Notes: a model not told the origin generated them from the sequence alone. 64,000 bases of DNA from an uncultured Winogradskyella sp. (GCF_947496485.1 NZ_CANMCZ010000002.1:434001-498000); one strand, 5' to 3'. Shown: positions 19,548-30,182, counted from the first letter of the stretch. Made by a program: numbers and translations.

Positions 19548-20522
19548 TTACATGCCTAACAAATAAGCAAAGATTAGCGGAGCAACAATCGTAGCATCAC
19601 TCTCAATTATAAATTTTGGTGTATTAATATCTAATTTCCCCCAAGTGATTTTTTCGTTAGGAACTGCTCCAGAGTACGACCCATAGCTGGTTGTAGAATC
19701 ACTTATTTGGCAGAAATAACTCCAAAAAGGTGTATCTGTTCGCTCCATATCTTGATATAGCATTGGTACAACACATATTGGAAAATCACCAGCTATACCT
19801 CCACCGATTTGAAAAAATCCTATTCCATTTGTAGAATTATCAGAATACCAATCCGCAAGAAAGGTCATATACTCAATTCCAGATTTCATAGTACTGGCTT
19901 TAAGTTCTCCTTTAAGTACATAACTTGCAAAAATATTTCCCATAGTACTATCTTCCCATCCTGGGCAAATTATAGGTAGATTCTTTTCTGCTGCTGCATA
20001 CATCCATGAATCTTTTAAGTCTATTTCATAGTATTCTTCTAATACACCAGACAATAGCATTTTATACATATACTCATGTGGTAGATAACGTTCTCCTTTA
20101 TCATTTGCATCTTTCCATATTTTATAAATATGCTGTTGTAATCTTCTAAATGCTTCTTCTTCAGGAATGCAAGTATCTGTAACACGATTAAGCCCTTGTT
20201 CTAATAAATCCCATTCTTGTTGCGGAGTTAAATCACGATAATTAGGAATTCGTTTATAATGAGAATGTGCCACCAAGTTCATAATATCCTCTTCTAAATT
20301 TGCTCCTGTACAAGAAATGATTTGCACTTTATCTTGTCGTATCATCTCGGCAAAAATTTTCCCTATTTCTGCTGTACTCATTGCACCTGCCAAAGACACT
20401 AACATTTTTGAGCCATTATTTATTTGAGTTTCATAAGCTTTTGCAGCATCAACAACTGTAGCAGCATTAAAATGCAGAAAGTACTCTTCTATAAAGTTTG
20501 TAATTGCACCTTTAGTAATCAT
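19548..20522 (-). CDS. Deoxyhypusine synthase family protein (likely homospermidine/spermidine-type synthase)
   Basis: EKITWGKLD retains the WGK lysine of deoxyhypusine synthases; GGGIAGDFPICVVPML, SDSTTSYGSYSGA. Confidence 0.85.
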   Translation of the reverse strand: MITKGAITNFIEEYFLHFNAATVVDAAKAYETQINNGSKMLVSLAGAMSTAEIGKIFAEMIRQDKVQIISCTGANLEEDIMNLVAHSHYKRIPNYRDLTPQQEWDLLEQGLNRVTDTCIPEEEAFRRLQQHIYKIWKDANDKGERYLPHEYMYKMLLSGVLEEYYEIDLKDSWMYAAAEKNLPIICPGWEDSTMGNIFASYVLKGELKASTMKSGIEYMTFLADWYSDNSTNGIGFFQIGGGIAGDFPICVVPMLYQDMERTDTPFWSYFCQISDSTTSYGSYSGAVPNEKITWGKLDINTPKFIIESDATIVAPLIFAYLLGM

Positions 20523-21450
20523 CGTCTTTATTGAATTTTGAAAAATTATTAGTTATGGTATTGTCCTGATAAGCGTTTTCATACTCATCTTCTAAAACAT
20601 CATCTTGAAACTTATAGCTTAACATTTTGTAATAAAGCTTAGCAGCAAGGAAGTCAGAAGACTTATCAATGCCATTTGGGCATAATTCAACGATATCAAA
20701 ACCAACAACATTCTTTTCTGTAAAAACTTGCTTTAAAAAATCTAATGTTTCGTACCAAAGTAAACCGCCAGGTTCAGGAGTCCCAGTGCTTGGCATAATT
20801 GAAGGATCAAATGCATCTAAATCGAATGTTATAAATACATCATCTGTCATCTGATCTATTGCTGAATCCATCCAAGAATCATCTACCGCCATTTCATGTG
20901 CAAAATAGGTTTTGTCTAAATTCATAATAGATTTCTCTTTTATATCCATAGACCGAATACCTACTTGAATTAAATTAGTATTCTGACTCGCTTCATAAAC
21001 AGCGCAGGCATGATTGCAAGAACTACCAGCATAACTTTTTCGTAAATCTGCATGCGCATCTATGTGCAACACTGTTAAGCTTGGAAACATCTCATTAAAT
21101 GCTCTAATTGTACCAATAGATATTGAATGTTCACCACCAAAAATGGTAACAAACTTGTTTTTTTTGATATATCTTTTAGTCTCTCTATGCACAACATCTA
21201 CCATAGCTTCTGGTGTAGCATTCATCGTTATAGATTCTGCCAGATATATACCGTTTTTATAAACTTCAGAGTCAGTTTCAATATCATATAATTCCATATT
21301 CTCAGAAGCTTCCAAAAATGCTTTAGGCCCTTTATCTGCACCTTTTTGCCACGTGCTTGTTCCATCATAAGGGACAGGTATTAATACAATCTTAGCATGC
21401 TCTAATTTTGCTAATTCTTCGGGTATTCCAGCGTAAGTTTTAATTTCCAT
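20512..21450 (-). CDS. speB: Agmatinase
   Basis: Ureohydrolase metal motifs GGEHSIS, HIDAHADLR, FDLDAFDPS. Confidence 0.95.
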   Translation of the reverse strand: MEIKTYAGIPEELAKLEHAKIVLIPVPYDGTSTWQKGADKGPKAFLEASENMELYDIETDSEVYKNGIYLAESITMNATPEAMVDVVHRETKRYIKKNKFVTIFGGEHSISIGTIRAFNEMFPSLTVLHIDAHADLRKSYAGSSCNHACAVYEASQNTNLIQVGIRSMDIKEKSIMNLDKTYFAHEMAVDDSWMDSAIDQMTDDVFITFDLDAFDPSIMPSTGTPEPGGLLWYETLDFLKQVFTEKNVVGFDIVELCPNGIDKSSDFLAAKLYYKMLSYKFQDDVLEDEYENAYQDNTITNNFSKFNKDDDY

Positions 21451-22906
21451 TTAATTTATGTGCTAATTGAAATTCAATATTTGAGTTTTGGAATATATTT
21501 TCGTTAGGTTTTTTATCATACCCTAAAATTTTAAGCAACTCTTCGCTTTTTTGTTGCTCTTTAAATAATCGTGTTGTGATAATACCGTGTTCATCTTTAT
21601 CAATTATAATATGTTTTGGAGCAGGAATTAAACAGTGTTGCAGACCTCCATAACCTCCAATAGTTTCTTGATAAGCACCAGTATTAAAAAATCCGATATA
21701 TAAGGGTTTTTCTTTATGGTATTTTGGTAAATAGATAGCATTCATATGTTGCTCACTATTATAATAATCATCACTGTCACAGGTTAAACCTCCGAGAAGA
21801 ACACGCTCATAAGAATCATTCCAACGGTTTATTGGCAACATGATAAAACGTTTGTTAATAGCCCAAGTATCTGGAAGTGTTGTGATAAATGAAGAATTTA
21901 TCATATTCCATTTCTCCCTATCGTTTTGTTGCTTTTGATATAGCACTTCATAAATTGCTCCACCACTTTCCCCAACTGTAAAACTTCCAAATTCTGTGAA
22001 TATATTAGGAACATCTACACCTTCTTCTTCACAAGTCAATTTAATTTGATTGATGATTTCATCAATAATGTATTCATAATCAAAATCAAATGCTAATGAG
22101 TTTTTAATAGGGAATCCACCTCCAATATTTAAACTGTTTAACGATGGACAAATCTTTTTTAAACTTGTATAAACTTTAAGGCATTTTAAAAGCTCATTCC
22201 AATAGTAAGCATTATCTCTAATGCCTGTGTTAATAAAGAAATGAAGCATTTTAAGCTGTACTTTCGGATTATCTTTAATCTGCTTTTTATAAAAAGGCAC
22301 TATATTTTTATAACCTATTCCTAATCTAGAGGTGTAAAACTCAAATTTGGGTTCTTCTTCTGCAGCAATACGAATGCCTATATTATAGTTTCCTTGGATC
22401 TCATTTGAGAGTAAATCAATCTCTTCGTAATTATCAATAATTGGAATACAATTTTGATGACCACTATTTATTAGTCTTGCAATATTAGTTACATATTGTG
22501 CTCGCTTAAAACCATTACTAATAATAAAGGTATTGTTGTTTATTTTGCCTTCTTCTTTTAAATTCTCAACGATATCTATATCAAAAGCAGAGGACGTTTC
22601 AATATGAATATCATTTTTTAAAGCTTCGTTCAAAACATGCTTAAAATGAGAGCTTTTTGTGCAATAACAATAATTATAGTTCCCATTATAATTATGCTTC
22701 TTGATGGCGTTCTCAAACCACGCTTTCGATTTATTTATATTATCAGAAATCTTAGGTAAGAATGTAAATTTTAAAGGTGTTCCATAAGTCTCAACCAATT
22801 TGTTTAGGTCAATATCATGAAAGCGTAAGTGATCTTTTTCAAGAATAAATTCTTCTTGAGGAAAATCAAAAGTTTGATTGATTAAATCAATGTATTTTGT
22901 ATTCAT
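21440..22906 (-). CDS. speA: Arginine decarboxylase (fold III PLP decarboxylase)
   Basis: YCYCTKSSHF (PLP lysine region), LNIGGGFPI; 11-bp overlap with agmatinase ORF. Confidence 0.85.
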   Translation of the reverse strand: MNTKYIDLINQTFDFPQEEFILEKDHLRFHDIDLNKLVETYGTPLKFTFLPKISDNINKSKAWFENAIKKHNYNGNYNYCYCTKSSHFKHVLNEALKNDIHIETSSAFDIDIVENLKEEGKINNNTFIISNGFKRAQYVTNIARLINSGHQNCIPIIDNYEEIDLLSNEIQGNYNIGIRIAAEEEPKFEFYTSRLGIGYKNIVPFYKKQIKDNPKVQLKMLHFFINTGIRDNAYYWNELLKCLKVYTSLKKICPSLNSLNIGGGFPIKNSLAFDFDYEYIIDEIINQIKLTCEEEGVDVPNIFTEFGSFTVGESGGAIYEVLYQKQQNDREKWNMINSSFITTLPDTWAINKRFIMLPINRWNDSYERVLLGGLTCDSDDYYNSEQHMNAIYLPKYHKEKPLYIGFFNTGAYQETIGGYGGLQHCLIPAPKHIIIDKDEHGIITTRLFKEQQKSEELLKILGYDKKPNENIFQNSNIEFQLAHKLNGN

Positions 22907-23242
22907 TATAATGTGATAAAAAGTTATTAAAACATGAAAGCAGACATGCCTTCCTAAATAGAATTAATAACTTAAAATCAAATCATAATTTGATATTGCA
23001 TTTTGGGGACAAAACACAATTTATAAAGTGTAGATATATTTTTTACTACGGAAGTTAGCTTTAAATTTCGGTTACTTACACCATAAGCTTCTTTTGAATA
23101 TGACTTCCTAATTTTCAAAAGACCGAACTTATAAACATGTTTCAATTTGTTCAGCTAAAAGCTCCTATGATAAAAGCTTTTGTAAAACTAAATTAAGTAC
23201 AATTATTTAATATTTCGCTTTTTTTTATTTTTTTATAACATT

Positions 23243-23653
23243 TCCATTCCACACACATTTTTATCCACTCCTCTACCATTTCGAAAAAGAGTGTTCCATT
23301 AACAGAGTAAAGAAACTTATAGATTAAATTTTTCTACAATAAGATTACTAACATGCGCTTTTAACCACATCGAGGTACGAAGATTCATGAACTCAATAAT
23401 TTAAAATAGAAATCTTGTGAATAAAGCCCATGTTGTACATAACGCAAGTACATTATAGGACACTTTTAATATTTGATTATCCAGTGGATGATTAAATATT
23501 AAAACAATAAGAAGTTCTTTATATGATGTAACCTATAATTTGTTTTAAAATGAAAACATCCTCTGGATCTTCTCATTTTAAAAGTATGTAAAATATCCCA
23601 GAAGCTTTAATACTATTGGTTTAGTGTGCAGAACTTGGGCATTAAACTAGAAA
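23243..23653. repeat. Dispersed repeat family, copy C
   Basis: Near-identical to B over TTGTACATAACGCAAGTACATTATAGGACACTTTTAATATTTGATTATCCAGTGGATGATTAAATATTAAAA and TTTTAAAATGAAAACATCC... Confidence 0.95.
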
Positions 23654-23704
23654 TCGATCTGCTATGCGGCTTTAATGTAATGTTCCTATTAGACTAAATA
23701 TAAT

Positions 23705-24130
23705 TTAGCGTTTTTTATGTTTAGTAGCCATTACAGCTATTGCTGGTAAAAGGTCAATAAGTCCTTCAAGAATTTCTGGCAGAATTTCTTCTATAGCATC
23801 GCCAACTCCTTCTGCTGCATCCATCGCTTCCTGAAATGCCATCCGAAGTTCGCCTTCAACTTGCTCTACATCATCTTCAACTCCTTGTTCTATTCGATTT
23901 ATTAGACGCCTAACTTGTCCTTGCAATCTCTGTAAAATTGGATCAATTTCATTTGCTACTTCTTCTTCAAGATTACCAACATTATTTTCTATTTGATCAA
24001 TGATGTGTTGTACTCTTCCTCCTATATTATTTAATACGGGATCAATGTCTTGCTCTACTTGAGCAGGTAAATTTCCTATGTTTTCAAAAAAATTAATGAG
24101 ATCTTGAAAAGGACCTTCTGGATTTGCCAT
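23705..24130 (-). CDS. Small amphipathic-repeat protein with hydrophobic C-terminal helix
   Basis: Internal repeat VEQDIDPVLNNIGGRVQHIIDQIENNV / VANEIDPILQRLQGQVRRLINRIEQGV; C-terminal EILEGLIDLLPAIAVMATKHKKR. Confidence 0.65.
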   Translation of the reverse strand: MANPEGPFQDLINFFENIGNLPAQVEQDIDPVLNNIGGRVQHIIDQIENNVGNLEEEVANEIDPILQRLQGQVRRLINRIEQGVEDDVEQVEGELRMAFQEAMDAAEGVGDAIEEILPEILEGLIDLLPAIAVMATKHKKR

Positions 24131-24309
24131 ATCGCTTAATTTTAGTTTTACATCTGTTTACAAAGAACTAAAGGCAATTTGAAATAATAAAATTAATAAA
24201 TTATAATCAATTGATTACCATAAAAATAGCAAATATATTTTAATTCTACTACACGCAAATTCCAATCACTCAAGCTATCTATCAAATAAATAGATCTTCG
24301 TGAATCTCG

Positions 24310-24492
24310 TACCTCTCGATTTCAAAAAAAAGTGTTCCGTTAACTAATTAGAAGAAATTTTTAGGGATAAAATTTTTCAAAGACTCTAGAACTAACATGA
24401 GTTTTTAACAAAAATCCATGTTGTACATCACGCAAGTACATTATAGGACGCTTTTAATATTTGATGATCCATTGGATGGTTAAGTATTAAAA
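24310..24492. repeat. Dispersed repeat family, degenerate/truncated copy D
   Basis: AGTGTTCCGTTAACTAA, ACTAACATGAGTTTTTAACAAAAATCCATGTTGTACATCACGCAAGTACATTATAGGACGCTTTTAATATTTGATGATCCATTGGATGG. Confidence 0.9.
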
Positions 24493-24527
24493 TAATAATA
24501 ATTTCTAACTATAAATAATACTTACAA

Positions 24528-27500
24528 TTACTTTTTAATCAGCTTTTTAGTGATATGTCTATTTCCGGAATACACTTTGATAAAATAAACTCCGTTAGAT
24601 AATGCGTCAAGATTAATGGTGTCAAAACCATTTATAAGTTCAATTACTTTTTGACCGAACAATGAATATATTTCTATTTTAGTTAAATCAATGGTACTCG
24701 ATTTTATATGCAATGTACTCGTCACTGGATTCGGATACATAATTATATCATTGGCGTTAAGGTCCGCAATTGCTAATGAAGCTGTCTGCCGGACATCATC
24801 AAAATAAAAAGTTGATGTTGTAGAACCATCTCCTGTATTGCCAAAGTCGAACATAAATACAACTCTATCAAATACGGTTGCTCCTAAGAATGAAAAGTCC
24901 CAATTTAAGGTTTCCCACTCTCCCGATTTTTGAGTTTGTACATCGAGCTCAGCAAAGTTGCCTGGATTGGTGTCTTGTTCTAGTTTCATACGCACAGTAG
25001 TATTAATTGGTGCATTGGTCCAAAGTTTTAGTGTCATATAATTCTCTGCACTAAAATCTAGACCACCATCTAAGGTAAGGTATGCACCTGCCCAAACATC
25101 ACCACCATTTCTGACCAATTTAGCCAGATTGTTGCTGCTATTCCCTGTGTTTTGAGGTGCCGCCACAGACTCTACTATTGCTGTTCCACCATTAAAATTG
25201 AAAAAATCTGAAGTGACAGGCGAAGTTTCAAAATCAAATGGCAAACCTATCTCTGCTGCAGGAGAACATCCTGTAGTGTTGTACGAAAATGTTATTCTGC
25301 CAATGTTAAATTCACCATTAGTTACAAATAATCTCAAAACATGAATGCCTTGCGTTAATTCAATTGTACTTACTTTAGAATTCCAATTTCCCCAATTACC
25401 AGTAGAGGCTAAGCCAATATCTGGACTTACTTTTTGCCCATCAATTTCAAAATAAAAAGGTCCTCCTCCATTGTTATTACCTGATGCGTACCGCAAATTA
25501 AGATCGTAACATCCTGTATTTGCAACATCAATTGTATATTCTAACCATTCTCCCGACGTAATCCAACCTACTGTTGCACCTTCATTCGCAACAGTAATAG
25601 CATCAACATATTCAGTTGGTCTAAAACCACCTTGATTATCTTGTGATGAGTCATAATAGGCAATATTTTGCCCTTTTCCTCCTTCAAAATTATCATAATG
25701 TCCTGCCTCAATAATTCCTGGTATCGGATTAGGAGTACCTGAATATGGCACCTGATCTCCCACTTGAATGGTAATAATATTGGTAATATTAAAAGCTGTG
25801 CCAACATAGACCTTAGCATACATACTATAGATACCTAATGCAATATTAGATTCGGTAAATTCATAAGGTGCTGATGTATCTTCACCTAATAAGGTTTCTC
25901 CATTATAAAATTCTACTTTGGTTATGCCGTTTCCAGCGGTTGTTGCGGTAAGATTAACGTTATCATTTTCATTGGCTTGGTATGTATCTGCTGTTAATAC
26001 ACCAGAAACATTAATATCTCTATTTGTTACCAATTTATTTGCTGGGACATCTAAAATAAAACCATCCGAAAAAGTGACAGTTATTGGTGCATCGGAATAG
26101 TTATGAGCTGCATAAGTCATTTCTCCATTATTATTAAAAGCGACAGCAATTGGATGATTTGAAGTGATCGTAGCATCAACAGTTCCCATGGCATTCATAG
26201 CATGCAGCCAATGATAGGTTTGAGCATCTGAAATACCAAATTTTAAATTACGGTCTGGATAGGAATCATATAAATCTATAGCTGATTGTGCATCAATCAA
26301 AGACAGATATTTCCAATAAGTATCATGCCATAAATTAGGATTTTCTTCATTGCTTAAAATTCCAGTATTTGATGTAATTTCTGTCCATAAAGATTGAGCA
26401 TAAGTTTGGTTGTGTGCTAAATAGAATGAACCTGCATGAATAGGATACATCTCAATTCCGTATGATGCAGCAATATCATTAGTCCAAAATGTCCCATTAT
26501 CGTAAGAGTTTCCCCAAATTCTAGAGACTAAACTATATTGCTGTGATGGTTGAAAATTACGTTGATAGATATCGAACCAATATTCTTCAACAGCAGTTTG
26601 TTCTGTAGTATAAATATAAATACCTAAATCTCTAATGGCATCATTTTCAGTTACTGATCCCCAATGAATTAATGACGAAGCAAATTGCATACTTTCTGAA
26701 GTAGATTCTTGATCGTTTCCTTGAGGAAACGTAGCAAATCCATTAGCCCAACTATGGCCTGCATATGGGCTGAAATTTCTTAAATATGGAAATTGTGTAT
26801 CATTTCTATCATCTGAAGCAGCATCTCTTACCAATAAATTTATCAATCTCCCCATTGATTCACCCAACCTGGTTCAAATTGCTCTATAAATGCTGCTGCA
26901 TGTATAAAATAACCCCAATGAAAATGATGATCATTAATATTATTATCTTGTCCATGACCCGAAGGGTAACCTAACATTGCAGACCACGTGCTATTGTAAT
27001 AAAATAAAAACGCCACTTCACCAGACTGATAGGTTAACCAATCTTCTAAGCGCTCTTTAATGGTTAAGATTATTTTATCTCTTGCTTCAATGTTTCCAGT
27101 TTCATCAGCTATACGCGCAGTTTGGATAAGTCTATTCATAACTTGACCTTCATTGTAAGAGTCTGTCCAAGTCGCTAAAGCATCATTTTCTATTTGAGAA
27201 ATTTTATTATCTAATGCAGCAGGACTATAACTTGGACTATAATGTCCTAAATTTGGTAGAGTTGGTAGAATTCCTTTAAAAGTATTTTGGACAGAAAAAC
27301 TATTACCATCTAAGGTTTTTAACTGTCCTCTTGCGGTCTCGTAGATATGCTCAATAGGCACCGGAGAACCAGATGCTAAATTACTCCATTGATGAGGCAA
27401 TAATCCTAAAAGCATATTTGTATGAGTTACTGACCCATCTTTTACATCTACTGTTGCTGTAAACGTTGAACTTACTACAGAAGTACTTTCGTTAAAACTC

Positions 27501-28246
27501 CAAGATACTTCAGTATTAGTAGGAAAAACGTATGCATATTTTTTGTATTCATTAGCCACTGTAGCTACATTGGATGCAGTTAATGGTATCATAGCCATTG
27601 ACCAATAGTTATTACCATTAAGAGATGATGTATAAGTGTTTCCATTTTGAATCCAAACACTCCCGATAGGTGCATAGATGGCAAAATCACCACCATTTCT
27701 GGCATCTGTAACCGTAATCATTTCGTTTGTAACACTTACTGTACCGGAATTTATAGTAATAGATGCTGTTTCTGAAGCTGCTTTTTCAAAATAGATAAAA
27801 GGCATACCTATACCTGAGGTGGCATTAAATTGATTTCCCCAATTCATGGTTACCGTCCAATCTGAATAATCGGAAACAGTTGCTTGCGATTGATTAAGGC
27901 TTCCTACACCAACAATAATGGGTTGAATATCGTCAATAACTCCCCAAGGAATATAGGTTACTACTAAACCTGAATTCACTGTTTTCATAGTCATAGGATA
28001 ATTGAACAAATTATCAGCATGATTTTCTTTAATTAATTTAGACCACCAATCGTTAGTAGGTACAGGTTTCCCTATGGCATTTCCACTTAATTGAGGAGTA
28101 CCAGAAGGAAATCCATTTCGACCTGCAGAATCAGTTCCTGGGAATGTAGTAGTATAACTTCCGTTTCCAACTGTAACTTGAGCTGAGATAAAAAATGAAT
28201 TTAAGATTACAAGGAAGACTAAAAGTGTCTTTAACGAAAGTTGCAT
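24528..28246 (-). pseudogene. GH81 endo-1,3-beta-glucanase with CBM6-like domain and T9SS type A C-terminus, split by one frameshift
   Basis: ORFs 26843..28246 and 24528..26867 join as FEPGWVNQWG|RLINLLVRDAASDDRND...PYAGHSWANGFA (GH81); CBM6-like WLEYTIDVANTGCYDLNLRYASG; C-terminal YPNPVTSTLHI...NGVYFIKVYS...KKLIKK. Confidence 0.85.
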
Positions 28247-28354
28247 AAATTTAGTTTAGTATGAATTGCTAAATATAAATTAATCAAAGAAGTCATGAAA
28301 TATTATCACCTATACAAAAACCAAACACCTCATATTATTCTAGATAGGATTTAG

Positions 28355-28512
28355 AGCGTTGACACTTATATTTCAAAAGTTCGCTTAAAGAAAGCTAGAG
28401 AGCATATAGAGACAACTGATATGACTATCTCGGAGATATTGTATTCTTCTGGTCTCAGTAGTAGAAGATATTTCTCAGAATATTTTTTGAGCGTTTTAAT
28501 ACTCCTATCCCA
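28355..28512 (+). pseudogene. Fragment of AraC-family HTH domain
   Basis: Translated frame VDTYISKVRLKKAREHIETTDMTISEILYSSGLSSRRYFSEYFLSV, then frame disruption before the TP(I)P-like segment. Confidence 0.75.
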
Positions 28513-28658
28513 GTATAGATATTCATTACTTCAAAAAAATGATTTTATAGTTTGTTTTAGCCAAATAGTGGAACGAGATTTATGAGTTTTTTTATTGAAA
28601 TAAGAAAGCTTTTGAGCAAAACCTATCATTACACAACATAAGACAATCAAATATTAGT

Positions 28659-29234
28659 TTATCTAGTGTTAAAACTAATTCTGAAAGCAACTGCATAATG
28701 GGTTTCATTCAATGAATGATTTCTGCTGAGTATGGTAATACCATCGACGCAAAAATTATTTTCATAAATCATTTTGTTATAATAATCTCTGCATTTACCA
28801 TATACTTTTTTTGAAATATCACTCGCAATTGTAATATGTGGCTTACTAATAGCTTGTGTAAATTTCTTAGCAATCTTAATTCTTTGTCTTAACACAGTCC
28901 TTAAATGATTTTGTAATTTAATAATCTCATAGTCAGAAGGATTCAAAAAAATTGTTCTTGATTCTGAAAACTCACCAAACCCGGAGATGCTAACATTAAA
29001 TTTCTTCCAGTTTGAAAAGTAGTTTTTTAATTCTTTATGAATTGTTATTTCTGGGACACTCTCAATTAAAAAATGACTTAAACTGATATGGGCTTCAGAT
29101 TTGAGGTATTTTGCTTCTCCAAATTGATGGTGAAATTCCTTCTTACACTTTTTAACATCTTCTTTGATAAACTCAGGGATGTTAAGAGTGATTAGGTATT
29201 CTCTAAATCCTATTTGGCGATTTAATTCTATCAT
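28659..29234 (-). CDS. 2H phosphoesterase / 2'-5' RNA ligase family protein
   Basis: Paired HxS/T motifs: AHISLSHFL and KPHITIAS. Confidence 0.85.
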   Translation of the reverse strand: MIELNRQIGFREYLITLNIPEFIKEDVKKCKKEFHHQFGEAKYLKSEAHISLSHFLIESVPEITIHKELKNYFSNWKKFNVSISGFGEFSESRTIFLNPSDYEIIKLQNHLRTVLRQRIKIAKKFTQAISKPHITIASDISKKVYGKCRDYYNKMIYENNFCVDGITILSRNHSLNETHYAVAFRISFNTR

Positions 29235-29409
29235 TAATAATTCTTACTTCTATTTAAATGTAATAAAAATCAACTATTGCTAAATTGATTGTTGCTAACA
29301 AATACTGAATTAAGCTCGGTTTTTATCAAATAAGTAAATTATTAAAGCATATCAGTCAACAATATCATTAAGACTGAATTAGATTTGAAGAACTTAAAAA
29401 ATTAAAAAC

Positions 29410-29724
29410 ATGGAAAATAATAAACAAGTCATTTTTGAATATCATGATGTTACAGCAAGTGACACGTTAAAAAACTTTACGAAAGAGAAATTAGAATCAC
29501 TTTTTATAAAATTTGATTTTGTAATTCGTGCCGATGTATTCTTTAAAATTGAAAACACATCTTCAGTAGAAACAGGTATGAAGTGCGGTATTCGTTTGAG
29601 TGCTCCAGGTCCTCGCCTATTTGCTGAATCGTCTCATAATACTTTTCAGGACGCCGTAACTGAAACTGTCAGCGAATTAAAACGTCAGCTAAAGAAGCGT
29701 AAAGAATCTATGAAAAATTATTAA
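29410..29724 (+). CDS. hpf: Ribosome hibernation promoting factor / RaiA family
   Basis: VTASDTLKNFTKEKLESLFIKFDFVIRADVFFK...DAVTETVSELKRQLKKRKE. Confidence 0.85.
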   Translation: MENNKQVIFEYHDVTASDTLKNFTKEKLESLFIKFDFVIRADVFFKIENTSSVETGMKCGIRLSAPGPRLFAESSHNTFQDAVTETVSELKRQLKKRKESMKNY

Positions 29725-29726
29725 TT

Positions 29727-30182
29727 ATGGCAATTACACTAACAAACACCGATGATAATCTTATAAATTGTATTTATAGAGGTGGTACTCAATTTGGTGA
29801 TCAATTAGAGGCTTTTTTAAAAGCTTCTGATAAAGATATATTACCAATAGACATTACAAAGACAATGCCCACTGATACACAGTGGCATGATATTGCTAAA
29901 CAACTCAATGTGAGTTTAAAGTCCTTCATAAATACAGATAAAGTGAAAGATTTTAATGAGCATACTCAATATTCTGAAGAAGGTTTAGTAAAGATTTTAG
30001 CTAATAATCCAAATGCTTTTAAAGGTGCAGTGATTATGGAAGGTGATCGAATTGCTCATATCACAAAATATACAGATTTGCTAAGATTTTATGATGTTGA
30101 CTCAGCTGGTTTGGAAAAAACTTTACATACCGAAAAGCCTATTATCAAAAGCAAAACTGGAGACGACAATTATATAAATTAA
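29727..30182 (+). CDS. ArsC/Spx-family thioredoxin-fold protein
   Basis: LVKILANNPNAFKGAVIMEGDRIAHIT matches the ArsC C-terminal pattern. Confidence 0.65.
   Translation: MAITLTNTDDNLINCIYRGGTQFGDQLEAFLKASDKDILPIDITKTMPTDTQWHDIAKQLNVSLKSFINTDKVKDFNEHTQYSEEGLVKILANNPNAFKGAVIMEGDRIAHITKYTDLLRFYDVDSAGLEKTLHTEKPIIKSKTGDDNYIN

Noticed and set aside
17999-24492. CRISPR array interpretation of the repeats
   Set aside because: Repeats are hundreds of bp long, far apart, without regular spacers or cas genes
23243-24492. Retron interpretation (structured repeat next to small ORF)
   Set aside because: No reverse transcriptase ORF in the window; the 141-aa ORF has no RT motifs
25568-25819. 83-aa minus ORF overlapping the GH81/CBM6 gene in another frame
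   Set aside because: Low-complexity Leu/Met/Ile-rich out-of-frame translation
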